This document shows positions 54,453-63,676 of a DNA stretch of 64,000 nt, in pieces. The notes under the pieces were generated by a model. It ran no database searches. It was not told the DNA's origin and was given only the letters and a program-made list of their open reading frames with translations. Position 1 is the first letter of the stretch. The number at the start of each line of letters is the position of its first letter. The stretch is from contig NZ_SMYL01000014.1 of NCBI RefSeq assembly GCF_004358105.1, positions 1-64,000 of the forward strand. Direction: 5' to 3'. Both the position numbers and the translations under genes were made by a program. The DNA comes from Sapientia aquatica (GTDB taxonomy: Bacteria; Pseudomonadota; Gammaproteobacteria; Burkholderiales; Burkholderiaceae_D).

Positions 54453-55102
54453 GGCTATTTGTTCCAAAAACTAACCATTTATTAAACAGGCAAACAGGCG
54501 GAGGACCTCGACGCGGCATGGCGAAACAAGAAGCATGGCGGTTGATATCCGGGAACAAAAAATCCGAATCAAAGTCAACCGACGGAACGCAATCTAAGGA
54601 AGGGGCGCAGTTCCAGGCAAATGAAAATTCTGACCCTAAAGGAAATACTAAAACAAAATCGAAATCAAGCTCCGCTGGTGGCACAGCAGGTACAGGCGCA
54701 TCTGGTTTTGCTGTGGTCGCCGATATCGCAGCAGGCGCGGCGGTGGTAGCAGCCACAGTTGTGAGCGGCATAGGCACCGCATATGTAATCAATAAACACG
54801 TACTAAACGACGATGAGTCTTTGGAACAAGGCGAGCGAGATGCGCGAAAATCGGGTCGTGTCGGATCCTACGTTGGAGGTGGTGCTGGTGCCACTGCGGC
54901 CATAGCGATGGTATGCGTAACGGGTGAAATCGGACTAGGTGTCACTGGCGTCACGACCGGACTAGCTTCGATAGGCGCGGTAGTTGGTGGCGGAGCGACA
55001 ATTGGCGCTGGAATAGCCTTAGCAGTACCTGCACTTGCAGCTTGTGCCGTTGCAGGATTTGGCTACGGGGGTTACAAACTCTATCAAAGATATTTTGGAT
55101 GA
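54453..55102 (+). pseudogene. 3' part of the GIY-YIG gene: glycine-rich membrane C-terminus
   Basis: Continues the interrupted 51576 frame. It holds the end of the GIY-YIG domain (ERLFVPKTNHLLNRQTGGG), a charged linker rich in Lys/Ser, and then about 150 residues of Gly/Ala-rich hydrophobic segments resembling glycine-zipper membrane hairpins (GFAVVADIAAGAAVVAATVV; ATAAIAMV; IGAVVGGGATIGAGIALAVP). A separate start within the IS end (TTG at 54431) is possible but would yield a protein lacking the nuclease half. A nuclease joined to a membrane-inserting tail suggests an effector-like protein; function is unproven. Confidence 0.65.
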
Positions 55103-55206
55103 TCGGGGGGAGCAATTTTAGTTATCACCCAATCCAACGAAATACCTGATTAGATAAATCTGATTTTTTTAATAGCGCAATTAAATATTGATAACTAATT
55201 TTTCAT

Positions 55207-55809
55207 ATGACAAACCTATCGTATAACCCATTTGGAAAAGGTCTTTCAGCCGAACTTGGACCATCGGGGAAAAAATCAAAAATCTTGAGTTTTAAGCGAC
55301 AAGGCGGATTACTAGTGAATTCAGAAATGCAGGCTCTTCAGATTTTGAGTTCATTTAGGCCGACATCGCAATATCTCATTTTTCCTCAAGTGCACCTATT
55401 ACAAACATTTGATGTGGACCAAAAAAAACTAGACGAAGAATTTAAAAAAAGGGCAGTAGCAAGCCCATTTAAAGAGTCAATAGCAGAAAAAGTTGCGAAA
55501 AAATGGAAATTTGAAATGGGATGGAAGTCAGTCGATTTTTTGGTTTGTTCTACTCAAAATTCACGAGTATTGGGCGGTATTGAAATAGACGATCCTACCC
55601 ACGCCGAAGATCCCGCCAGACAAGCATGCGATCTGGTAAAGAACATAATTTTTGCATCACTAGATGTACCTCTACTCCGTTTCACCAATGCTCAAATTGC
55701 AGAATTGCATTCGGAAGGATTTGGATCTAACCATTCCGCATCATTTTCAGCCTATTTACAATCAGCAACCGCCGCATGGGATGCCACAAAAAAAATATTA
55801 ACGGACTAA
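55207..55809 (+). CDS. DUF2726 protein, probable PD-(D/E)XK-type nuclease fold
   Basis: 200 residues. The C-terminal half has WKSVDFLVCSTQNSRVLGGI and EIDDPTHAED followed by RQACDLVKNIIFASLDVPLL, the DUF2726 pattern: a D...E-x-D core reminiscent of restriction-type nucleases, then a helix and RFTN. The N-terminal half is unrecognised. No signal peptide. It is an AT-rich gene with no near neighbours on its strand within 75 bp. Its substrate is unknown; such domains occur in DNA-processing and mobile-element genes. Confidence 0.7.
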   Translation: MTNLSYNPFGKGLSAELGPSGKKSKILSFKRQGGLLVNSEMQALQILSSFRPTSQYLIFPQVHLLQTFDVDQKKLDEEFKKRAVASPFKESIAEKVAKKWKFEMGWKSVDFLVCSTQNSRVLGGIEIDDPTHAEDPARQACDLVKNIIFASLDVPLLRFTNAQIAELHSEGFGSNHSASFSAYLQSATAAWDATKKILTD

Positions 55810-55885
55810 GTGACGGTCGGGATTTTTTATCTACCGAAATAAGAATACCAAAAATAGGCACACCTTCAAGATATTGGAAACGTGG

Positions 55886-57256
55886 ATGAACAAAACAATG
55901 AAAAGTACGAATGCTAAATCGAATACTTTTCTGTCAATTCAAGAAGCAGCAACGGCTCTATCGATGCGTTTCAAGAAAGTGGTAATCGAAGCAGATATTC
56001 TCAAACTTGCGTTAGATAAAAAAATAAAAATCTCTGTAGAACTGACTAGTCCTATTAAAGCCGTTCGGGGGAAAATTGTCGATCAGTTCAATACAGAATG
56101 GGTTTTAGACCATAGGCCATCGAGTAATAATAAACTTCCACCAGAATTAGAAAGGGGCAATCCTGCATGCCCCCCTTCTCTTGAACAACAATGGGAGTGT
56201 GCACATCCAGAACTGCTGCATGAATACTACCCAATTTTACAAAGTACCAAAATTAACGAAGATATTTATTTGAATTTTGAAACTGATACGGAAGAACTTT
56301 TGGGATTCTTTTCTTTACCTATGCTCGGCGGTGAAAAAGAAGATATTGAACACAAATATAATCTTCTTACAGATAGGCCAACAGATGCGTTGAAAAATAG
56401 TGAAGCTTGTTACATCGAAGATGAGTGCGGCAAAATTTTTAAGATTCTAATTCACAAAAGCGAATACGAATTTTCAGAAGAAACCAGCGAGCTTCAAGAA
56501 ATCAAGAAAAAAATAAAGGAGCAAAAAATTCAAAGACCTGAAGCACAACAACTATTAGCCACCCATAAATCAAAATTCCAGAATTTTTATCAAGACGCTG
56601 CAGAAAAATATGAGCAAGTACGATTTACAAAACTTGCTGAACGAGAAAAATACGAAACGGCGTTATCCTTACCAATAAATAGTCAAATCGTAATTAAAAA
56701 TGAGGAAATCGAAAGATTTTCTGGTATGGAGACTATTAAATTCACAGATGACGTCACCGAGGTATTTTCTAATTCTGAAATCACACTATTAGTTATTTTC
56801 AATGCGCTTTTAAAATTTAAAAACTATGATTACAAAAAAAGGGGTCAATCGAAAATAATCGAAATTGATACCAAGCCTTTCATCAATCCAGTCGGCAAAG
56901 AAACCATCAGACTAAAATTTGTGAAGATTTCAACTGCATTAAAGAGCGGGCAAATAAGAGAAGCACACTATGAATCAGTGGATGCTCAAAATAAAAATAT
57001 TAAGGAAATCGAGACCCTAGCAAAATCAAAGCTCAAGGAAAACGGAAAGCAGCTGGAACGAAGAGAGCGAAATATTTACTTAACTATGATTGCTGGTCTA
57101 TGTAATGACACTAAATTGAATTATTTAGAGAATACTACGATCGAAATTGTTTCGAACCTCCCAGACATTAAAATAAATCGAATACTCAGCGACGAAATCA
57201 GAATAATATTTAATGAAATTCGAGAAGTAGTAAGGCACAAAGAAAAAGAAAAATAA
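55886..57256 (+). CDS. Uncharacterised 456-residue protein
   Basis: From the ATG at 55886 (GGAAACG upstream; a TTG at 55874 is less likely). The first 60 residues resemble a helix-turn-helix-like head, FLSIQEAATALSMRFKKVVIEADILKLALDKKIKISV. A charged coiled-coil-prone middle follows (SELQEIKKKIKEQKIQRPEA), and a helical C-terminal region (GKQLERRERNIYLTMIAGLC) that in other proteins serves as a regulatory helical domain. No catalytic motif is visible. It lies 76 bp after the DUF2726 gene on the same strand, with similar AT-rich codon use. Confidence 0.65.
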   Translation: MNKTMKSTNAKSNTFLSIQEAATALSMRFKKVVIEADILKLALDKKIKISVELTSPIKAVRGKIVDQFNTEWVLDHRPSSNNKLPPELERGNPACPPSLEQQWECAHPELLHEYYPILQSTKINEDIYLNFETDTEELLGFFSLPMLGGEKEDIEHKYNLLTDRPTDALKNSEACYIEDECGKIFKILIHKSEYEFSEETSELQEIKKKIKEQKIQRPEAQQLLATHKSKFQNFYQDAAEKYEQVRFTKLAEREKYETALSLPINSQIVIKNEEIERFSGMETIKFTDDVTEVFSNSEITLLVIFNALLKFKNYDYKKRGQSKIIEIDTKPFINPVGKETIRLKFVKISTALKSGQIREAHYESVDAQNKNIKEIETLAKSKLKENGKQLERRERNIYLTMIAGLCNDTKLNYLENTTIEIVSNLPDIKINRILSDEIRIIFNEIREVVRHKEKEK

Positions 57257-57257
57257 C

Positions 57258-57309
57258 CGGGATGTCGTGAATTTTGTGTAAACGGCGGTTGGTTTAAACA
57301 TTCGGCATA
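57258..57309. repeat. Probable terminal remnant of an IS256-family element
   Basis: The sequence GGGATGTCGTGAATTTTGTG-TAAACGGCGG begins 2 bp after the preceding stop and resembles IS256-family (mutator) ends. The element body is absent; 50 bp later a GC-rich MFS gene fragment starts. No matching partner end was found in the window, so this is tentative. Confidence 0.4.
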
Positions 57310-57596
57310 CGGTCGCCGAACTGTACGCATTCACCGGCTTCACGGTCGGCGTGGTCGGCGCGATTCCTTACGTGCTGGTCAACCTGTTTCGCGCGCAAGT
57401 GCGTTTCTCGGGTGTTTCGTTCTCTTACAACCTCGCCTACGCGATTTTCGGCGGGCTGACGCCCGTCGTGCTGCCGCTGCTGCTGAAGGCCAACCCGCTG
57501 GCGCCGGCCTACTATGTTGCGGGAATTTGCCTGCTGGGCATGGTGACGGCGTTGTTCGTCAAGGCAAACAAGGCCGGCGCAGGGAAACTGATTTAA
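57310..57596 (+). pseudogene. C-terminal fragment of an MFS metabolite:H+ symporter
   Basis: A GC-rich frame reading AELYAFTGFTVGVVGAIPYV, then VRFSGVSFSYNLAYAIFGGLTP and APAYYVAGICLL, matches the last two or three helices of the metabolite:H+ symporter (MHS) family. The first 300 or more residues are absent, replaced by the IS256-type end. The base composition is clearly higher in GC than that of the genes on either side. Confidence 0.75.
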
Positions 57597-57673
57597 CGGT
57601 TGTCGTTAATTAATTCAAGCAATGCCTCATGCACAGCAAGTTCGACGAATGTCTCGCAAAACAGAAACATAGG

Positions 57674-59335
57674 CTAATTGCTTGAAATGAAAAGGCCCGA
57701 TATCTTAGACGACGAAGTAAGTCCGTCCCATTGGATTTCCGCCTTGTAGGGCTTCTTATTTAGTTCCAGCTTGACACTGACCGCAGAAGATTGAAGTCCG
57801 TTTTCGTGATATGTTCGCCCATTTTGAGCCAAAAATTTGGCATTTGCCTGAGCAAGCAATTTGACAATCTCAGTGGATGCGACGGCCTTAAGCTCCGAGG
57901 TTCGGATGCCCGGCAATGCAGGTACCGATTGCCGAAAAAACACAACGTCAGAAAAATGACTGGTCAAGTCATCGCTATTGGTTTGCAGTGCCTTCTTAAC
58001 TTCGGTCGTATTCTTCTGTGTAGTGGCAATTTCACTTGCTCTATTAGCATTGCCACTAGCCTTGTTCGTAATTTGTGCCGGGAACGGAGAAAGCCCAACC
58101 TTTCTAAGGTCATCATTAAATAAATCGTTGCAATCGGCTGTGGTATTCGAAGCCCAAACGCCGGAGTTTTTCAACGCTAGCCAAGTCGCAAAAATCGCAT
58201 CGTCCTGACTATATAAATTGATATCTGACGCCGAGAAGATTCTTGGACCTTCCGCGCAAGCTTTACGAAAAGTTGACAAATCCGGTGTCTTAAGTTGGCT
58301 TGGTAGATCTTTATCAGTTTGATTTTTTTCGAACACATCCGAGGTACTACCCCCCAACGGCGAAAGTTTTGCGGAAAATTCACCACCACCCGTCATAAGT
58401 GCCGAATAGTTGGGCTTACCTTTCACAAGTGAGTTTGTATATAGCGAAGGCAAATAGCTTGGTGTAAGCACAATGGTAGCAACTATACCTCTTTGGCCTA
58501 CATCACGCGATCCATCGTAAAGTATCATCGTCATGTGATCTACCGCACCCCAATCTTGGTACGCCTTGCTCAGGCTGATTGGATCCGGGGCCAAAATATT
58601 AGTGTTCAAACCGCTGACAAACTTGTCAATCTCTTGGCCGGGACTGTCGGATGCCTTCGACAGTGCTGTACCGATTAGACCGCCGACAGGGTAGTACTTT
58701 AGTACGTCTTGGGCAATTTTAATAATTGAACTACCCGCCTTGCTATTGTCGGTAGTTCCAAATTTGTACTGCATGGAGATACCCCATCGTCCCCCTACAT
58801 CTGTAAACTGGGTATAGGGAAGCAAGCCTTTACCACTCATCACAGTGATATTTGACGGATTCTTACCATCAGTCTGCCTTGTCACAACAAATACTGGAAT
58901 TGGTTTGGCAGTACCCAAAGTGGCATCGTCGCCTAAGGCTATAGTTACAGCCGCAGTTGTTGCTTTTGCATCAAAATTACCAATCAATCTATCCCATGTG
59001 GACGTATCGTTACTGTTGTTCAGCGGGCTGCTTCCAGGCACCACATCCATCTCAAGTGAAAAATAATGCATCGAAGATGTAATTGGCGCCTCCTTCTTAT
59101 ATATGCAAAAATCCCAAAGCTGCGAGCCTCTTGAGTTTGCAGTATCCAATTTAGCACCCGCATCAATATCCGTGCAGTTAGCAACCAAACCCCTTGTTTG
59201 AATTTTTGGTGTACCGCCCGAAGCAGGTACTGGAGAATCTTGATTATGCGTAACTACTGGCAGTGGGCAGCCTGATAGCGCCGCGCACAATGCGAGGAGA
59301 GAGGAACATTTTGTTAAGAAAGACTTATTACTCAT
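57674..59335 (-). CDS. Large predicted lipoprotein of unknown function
   Basis: 553 residues from the ATG at 59335, preceded by GGGGG; an upstream frame to 59389 is rejected. The signal peptide ends in a lipobox, ALSGC (Cys near residue 22), followed by a proline-rich linker. The mature part is mixed and unrecognised, with FCIYKKEAPITSSMHYFSLE and GGEFSAKLSPLGGS. It is a monocistronic gene of lower GC than the flanking fragments of an MFS gene and transaldolase, so it probably arrived between them. Likely outer-membrane anchored; role unknown. Confidence 0.75.
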   Translation of the reverse strand: MSNKSFLTKCSSLLALCAALSGCPLPVVTHNQDSPVPASGGTPKIQTRGLVANCTDIDAGAKLDTANSRGSQLWDFCIYKKEAPITSSMHYFSLEMDVVPGSSPLNNSNDTSTWDRLIGNFDAKATTAAVTIALGDDATLGTAKPIPVFVVTRQTDGKNPSNITVMSGKGLLPYTQFTDVGGRWGISMQYKFGTTDNSKAGSSIIKIAQDVLKYYPVGGLIGTALSKASDSPGQEIDKFVSGLNTNILAPDPISLSKAYQDWGAVDHMTMILYDGSRDVGQRGIVATIVLTPSYLPSLYTNSLVKGKPNYSALMTGGGEFSAKLSPLGGSTSDVFEKNQTDKDLPSQLKTPDLSTFRKACAEGPRIFSASDINLYSQDDAIFATWLALKNSGVWASNTTADCNDLFNDDLRKVGLSPFPAQITNKASGNANRASEIATTQKNTTEVKKALQTNSDDLTSHFSDVVFFRQSVPALPGIRTSELKAVASTEIVKLLAQANAKFLAQNGRTYHENGLQSSAVSVKLELNKKPYKAEIQWDGLTSSSKISGLFISSN

Positions 59336-59428
59336 TTTTCCCCCAAAACTAGAAATTGTTTTTTCACAACATGTCGCGCCTTGATCCAATATCCGTCTTC
59401 CTCACCAGCTTTCCGATCAATCAATTGA

Positions 59429-59689
59429 TTAAGCTAAAATCATCTCAAATACAATTTTGCTTGGATATCCCGATAAGCGCAAGCGGTCAATGATCTCGCT
59501 CGTGCTTTTGCCGGCATGATCGGCCACGGCCTTTTGCAACAAGGGTTGGTACTCTTCCTTTTGCACTGCCTTGAGGATCAGCGATGGGTTGGTCGTCGCG
59601 TCTCGCGGCGCATACGCCGTGATCGATTGAAAATCGCCTGTGTCGGCGACGATGGTGGTGTATTGCTTCAGTTGATCGAGTTGGCTCAT
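59429..59689 (-). pseudogene. tal: Transaldolase, N-terminal fragment
   Basis: The frame begins [20 protein letters not shown] and continues with [20 protein letters not shown], which is the start of TalB-type transaldolase including the DATTNPSL strand. Homology stops after about 70 residues (...STSEIIDRL), and unrelated residues precede the stop at 59429. The Schiff-base lysine and most of the barrel are missing. GC-rich, unlike the lipoprotein gene downstream, which suggests the missing part was replaced by an insertion or deletion joint near 59470. Confidence 0.85.
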
Positions 59690-60046
59690 GGCATTGTTGT
59701 TCGGTGGTATTCGGGACGGCCGAATTCCGGGCGCCTTCAGGTGGTAGTCTATTTTAACCCTTCGGCCACAGGATCATTTACGCGCAACGGAAGCTTGCAA
59801 TCAATTTGTTGGTACCCGCGGCGCGATGGCAGCCCGAAGCGCCCCACACCTGGGTCGTGCGACCGGCATGTTTTTCTCGCGAAAACGGAAATATGGGACT
59901 GTCATGGCTTGGTGCATTGACACTTCGCACCGTTCCTGGTGTCTTGACTCCCGGCCTGCCGTGCGTAGTTCGTGGCGTTTGCATAACGAAATCCCGAAAG
60001 TTTTCAATGTTTAACAATTTACTGTGCGAAACCGCATTGCCTGCAG
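59690..60046. other. Region upstream of the tal fragment, no gene seen
   Basis: 357 bp, GC-rich near tal and AT-richer towards the IS66 end. It should have held the tal promoter. No coding frame is supported. Confidence 0.35.
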
Positions 60047-60054
60047 GTAACCGG

Positions 60055-61665
60055 TCATTCCCGTCCAATATTACCCCGCCGATCGACGGCATGCAAATCC
60101 GACCTGAGCGGATTCTCAGCAAACATCTGCTTCCAAACGCGCGGCGTAAGTTGATTCACCAGCGACGCCGGATGCTGGCTGATACGCTGCAAGACATCGA
60201 CAAAGTAGTCGTAGGGATTGATCTCATGCATGCGACATGTCGCAATCAGACTTTGCACAATACCGACGTGCTTGGCGCCAAGCTCTGTCCAACAAAAAAG
60301 CCAGTTCTTCTTTCCCATGGGAATCACACGTAGCGCACGTTCAAGATGATTCGTGTCGATGGCCACGTCGGCATCATCCAAATACACCGACAGGCCAACC
60401 CGGCGCTCACGAATGTAGGCGAGCGCGCCCAGAAAGGGGCTGCTGGGCAAGAAGCCATGTTTGTCGAACTGCTGGTCGATCCAGTTGAAGAAGCGGTTCA
60501 ACACTGGCTTGGCGTGTTGCTGCCGATAATCGCGCTTGGCGTGTCCCGTCAGCGCCTTCTCGCGAATCTGTATCTCCACGGCGTACAACGCGCCAATGTA
60601 ATCCAGTGCCAGGTCGGCATGAGTCGGTTCGACATCCCGGCAATCAAAGACCTTACGACGGCTGTGCGCCCAGCATTGGGCGTGAGTAATCCCGGTCACC
60701 CTGGCATAGTGCTCATAGGCACCATAGCCATCGGTTTGCAAGACAGCATCACCAGGTGGCGACAGGCCAAGTGCGTCCTGGACGTGTTTGGCCGCTCGGC
60801 TGGGGTAGTACAGGAAGCAGATTTCATCCTGTTCACCATAGACCGGCCAGAAATAGGCCGGTTTCATCTTGCCAGGGCCGGCGCGCCCTGCCTTGATCGG
60901 GGTTTCGTCCATGGCTTTAACGCGGGAAGCGCGAATTGAGGCCAATTGGGCGTCGAAGATGGGCTCTAACAGGGCAGCGACGCGCGACATCAATCTGGTA
61001 AGCCAGGGTCGACTGACATTGATGCCGGCATCGCCCAACTTGATGTGCTGACGGTACAGCGGCTGGTGATAGGAGAACTTGTCGACCATCATGCCGGCTA
61101 CGAAACTGACATCGGCGCGGCAGCCATCAAGCACACCGGCTGGTGCCGGCGGGCAGGAAATGACTTGCGTATCACGCCGCTTGATGACGGGCCTGACGTA
61201 TTTCAGGATTACGTAACTGCCAGGACGTTGTGCCAGACGATGGCTGACCTTCTCGCCGATGATCTCGTAGTCTTCGGGGTCGAGTCCCTCGACTTCCGGA
61301 TTGGGAACCTGGACCACCTCGACCGGGACCTTGGATTCGTCGAAGAACTGTTCGGTATCGTCGCCAAGCTCGGTCGGGTTCTTCACCTTCTGCTCGCGCT
61401 CGTGCGCAGCGACCTTGCTCTTCTTGGGCGGCAGCGTGTCTTCGGGAATCACATCGAAGGCACCGCCCAACGTACCTTGCAGACCTTCCGGCTCGGGCAG
61501 GCGACATTCGCTCTTCTGGCCGAATATCTGGCGTTCAAACCAGGCGATTCTGCGGCGCAGATGAACGATTTCCCGGTCTTTCGTATCGAGCAAATTTGCG
61601 ACTTCCACCGGCGTCAATGCGGCCACGTTGCGACCTGTTTCGGTGGTAGATGGTGGCGTGATTTG
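60055..61665 (-). CDS. tnpC: IS66-family transposase
   Basis: 536 residues from the ATG at 61665. An N-terminal coiled coil (LDTKDREIVHLRRRIAWFER) precedes a zinc-finger-like region and the DDE domain with MDETPIKAG, TDGYGAYEHYARVTG and the late HLERALRVIPMGKKNWLF. It ends 8 bp from the element end. Intact. Confidence 0.93.
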   Translation of the reverse strand, partial: QITPPSTTETGRNVAALTPVEVANLLDTKDREIVHLRRRIAWFERQIFGQKSECRLPEPEGLQGTLGGAFDVIPEDTLPPKKSKVAAHEREQKVKNPTELGDDTEQFFDESKVPVEVVQVPNPEVEGLDPEDYEIIGEKVSHRLAQRPGSYVILKYVRPVIKRRDTQVISCPPAPAGVLDGCRADVSFVAGMMVDKFSYHQPLYRQHIKLGDAGINVSRPWLTRLMSRVAALLEPIFDAQLASIRASRVKAMDETPIKAGRAGPGKMKPAYFWPVYGEQDEICFLYYPSRAAKHVQDALGLSPPGDAVLQTDGYGAYEHYARVTGITHAQCWAHSRRKVFDCRDVEPTHADLALDYIGALYAVEIQIREKALTGHAKRDYRQQHAKPVLNRFFNWIDQQFDKHGFLPSSPFLGALAYIRERRVGLSVYLDDADVAIDTNHLERALRVIPMGKKNWLFCWTELGAKHVGIVQSLIATCRMHEINPYDYFVDVLQRISQHPASLVNQLTPRVWKQMFAENPLRSDLHAVDRRGNIGRE

Positions 61666-61675
61666 CATGTCGATA

Positions 61676-62059
61676 TTATATCGTTTGCACAGCATGAATT
61701 GAAGTGTTTGCGCTATGAGAATGCGATTTTTTATAGCGCAGACGCACGCGCTTTGGCTCGATGCCTTCGAGCAGCAGTTTCAGTCCTGTCCAGTCCATTT
61801 CATGCGTGGATACATTTGCCCAGTTACTGATCAGTCTGCCCTGTTCAAGCCGTTTTGCCCAAACACATAGTCCGGTGCGATCAAAATACAAGACCCTGAT
61901 CTGTGTGGCGCGGCGATTGACGAAGGCGAACAAATGTCCAGACAAGGGGTCGAGTCCCATGTGATGCTTGACGATGGCGTAGAGCCCGTCAAAGGATAGC
62001 CGCATGCTGGTGGGTTCGCCGTACAGGAATACGCGCACCTGGCCTTCGGGGAAGAACAT
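61676..62059 (-). CDS. tnpB: IS66-family accessory protein TnpB
   Basis: 127 residues with the IS66 Orf2 pattern: VRVFLYGEPTSMRLSFDGLY, LSGHLFAFVNRRATQIRVLY and FDRTGLCVWAKRLEQG. The last 20 residues vary. It overlaps tnpA by one base (TGATG-type coupling). It is required for transposition in IS66 but has no known activity on its own. Confidence 0.93.
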   Translation of the reverse strand: MFFPEGQVRVFLYGEPTSMRLSFDGLYAIVKHHMGLDPLSGHLFAFVNRRATQIRVLYFDRTGLCVWAKRLEQGRLISNWANVSTHEMDWTGLKLLLEGIEPKRVRLRYKKSHSHSANTSIHAVQTI

Positions 62060-62406
62060 CAGCGTCGCGCTATGGTCAGGACGATGCCATTGCCGAGGTC
62101 GAGGCGTATGTCGATACCTGGCGCAATTGCCGACGCCGATGTGCGTGCCGTCTCGTGGTTGACTGCACGGCTCTTGACGGGGCCGAGGTCGATGAAAGGT
62201 GCGACTTGCTTAGGCGCAGAGGTCGACGCCTTTTGGGCCATGTTGGCTGTGTCTTGGCGCAGCCGTGTGCGCCACGCGTAGAAATTACCTTCCGCAATCG
62301 CTTCATCTCGGCAGAACGCGGCAATGGTCTTGCCGCTGGCTGCGTAGCGCGTCAGGTGGTCACGCCAAATGGCTTCCTTGGATATTGCCGATGCTTGCTG
62401 GCCCAT
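62059..62406 (-). CDS. tnpA: IS66-family accessory protein TnpA
   Basis: 115 residues. The N-terminal helix-turn-helix (IWRDHLTRYAASGKTIAAFC, then FYAWRTRLR) and the C-terminal IDIRLDLGNGIVLTIARR are typical of IS66 Orf1/TnpA, a DNA-binding partner. Intact. Confidence 0.92.
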   Translation of the reverse strand: MGQQASAISKEAIWRDHLTRYAASGKTIAAFCRDEAIAEGNFYAWRTRLRQDTANMAQKASTSAPKQVAPFIDLGPVKSRAVNHETARTSASAIAPGIDIRLDLGNGIVLTIARR

Positions 62407-62491
62407 GTTTTACCCTCGTGTTGTTGATCGTGAGGGAGATTGTGCCGGGAATGGGGGCTGATGAATATAACGCCGCTGGCGCACCGGTTAC

Positions 62492-62870
62492 GCCGAACTG
62501 GATTGTAAATCGATTCAACGCTGCTTTCCAATCTCTAATTGGCATTGTCCATTTTTTGCTGATGTTATTCAGCGCCAGATAGAACAATTTCAGGACAGCT
62601 TCATCAGTCGGAAATACCCCTCGGTTCTTGGTAATTTTACGCAGACTCATATTGACGAATTCGAATGAATTCGTTGTGTAAATCACTATCCTGGTGTCCG
62701 GCGGGTAGTAAAAAAAATAGGTAGCCGAGGCCAATTCTTGCGCCAAGATTCACCGATGGGTGAAAATCGCTCACTCCATTTTTGCTCAAACTGACACAAT
62801 TCCAATTCAGCCTGTTCGATGGTGGTGGCCGAGTAAATCAGGCGAAAATCATCAACAACTTCATGCGTTT
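62492..62870 (-). pseudogene. Internal fragment of an IS256-family transposase, frameshifted
   Basis: Minus-strand reading gives VDDFRLIYSATTIEQAELEL and SWRKNWPRLPIFF in one frame. After a shift at the T run near 62708-62715 it continues YYPPDTRIVIYTTNSFEFVN, SLRKITKNRGVFPTDEAVL and KKWTMPIRDWKAALNRFTIQ. This is the C-terminal third of a mutator-type transposase. It is cut at 62491 by the IS66 end, and its C-terminal tail is not found on the other side of IS66. Confidence 0.8.
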
Positions 62871-62910
62871 TTTGTCTTCATCAGGAACTACTGATTCATT
62901 AATTCTTTGA

Positions 62911-63354
62911 TCAACTGTTCTTGTTAATTAAATTTTTATTGAGTAACGCGCAAATAAATATTTTGTCTTTGTCTCGCGCAGCTCATAACTTCGCAACAAC
63001 AAGATCATGTGGCTCAATACAATATGCTTTGCTATCGCCCATATCAGAATCAGGGTTTAGATTCACTAATCTGCTCTTCCAATTCCTAGGCAATGTGGCA
63101 GTTTTAAAGTCAACGGGATCAGCATAGTATCAATACGTTTCATGGAATCTGGAATCTACACCGATAGAGTTTAATCGCTCCGTCCTATCCGGTTTATTCT
63201 TCGCAATAATATCGACCCCTTGCGACATCAAAATAGTGTCTGCTACATCTGGAAACTTTCCATGTAGAGATTGACTTCCAATGATGATAAATTCTTTATC
63301 TTCGCAAATTTGGGAAGCGGCGCGAACAATATGCTCAAGCTCAGATTTCTTCAT
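62911..63354 (-). pseudogene. DUF6036-like nucleotidyltransferase-fold gene with two in-frame TGA codons
   Basis: The first 74 codons read LEHIVRAASQ ... IIIGSQSLHGKFPDVADTIL ... GVDSRFHETY and stop at TGA (63132). The same frame goes on at once with YYADPVDFKTATLPRNWKSR, then AYCIEPHDLVVAKL-TGA-AARDKDKIFICALL, all expected for DUF6036. The two stops replace a likely Gly (GGA) and Leu (TTA). So the gene is full length but has two nonsense changes. It overlaps the preceding gene by 14 bp. Confidence 0.75.
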
Positions 63355-63655
63355 GAATTTTTCTCACGACCGACTGATCCAACAAACCAACATACGGCAT
63401 AGATTGGCGCATTTGATTGCTACGCTGATCTAAACCAGTCATGCAACCAATTAGTTTCTGTTCATCGCGATCATTGAGGATCGTCAACCACAATTCATAC
63501 GACACACTCCACGTTCCATTCGATTTCCACCGCAACAAATTCTCTATGGATTTCTTTTTGATGGTGAACACATCGAAGCGCGACACAATCTCAAGCGAAA
63601 TTTTTAATTTAATTTCGTCGAGAGTATCCTGTTTATTTCTAATCAATATTTTCAT
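63341..63655 (-). CDS. Unrecognised 104-residue protein between a HTH gene and a DUF6036 gene
   Basis: Sequence has a mixed alpha/beta character (VSRFDVFTIKKKSIENLLRW; GTWSVSYELWLTILNDRDEQ). It ends with QSMPYVGLLDQSVVRKIHEE, which looks like a DNA- or RNA-interacting tail. A ribosome site AAGGGAT precedes the ATG. The middle gene of a tight operon: 21 bp after the HTH gene, overlapping the DUF6036 gene. No family name can be given. Confidence 0.6.
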   Translation of the reverse strand: MKILIRNKQDTLDEIKLKISLEIVSRFDVFTIKKKSIENLLRWKSNGTWSVSYELWLTILNDRDEQKLIGCMTGLDQRSNQMRQSMPYVGLLDQSVVRKIHEEI

Positions 63656-63676
63656 ATCAATCCCTTTTTGCTTTCC

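Larger units (their letters stand above)
60047..62491. mobile_element. IS66-family insertion sequence
   Basis: 2,445 bp bounded by GTAACCGGT (60047) and its complement ACCGGTTAC (ending 62491), the GTAA start being usual for IS66. It contains tnpA, tnpB and tnpC in the normal order on the minus strand. The 8 bases outside the ends (GCCTGCAG and GCCGAACT) do not match, so no target duplication is present and the flanks were probably rearranged after insertion. Confidence 0.88.

Noticed and set aside
63132-63134. In-frame TGA as selenocysteine or recoding
   Set aside because: The position corresponds to a Gly in the family, a second TGA replaces a Leu, and no selenocysteine hairpin was seen; nonsense mutation is simpler.
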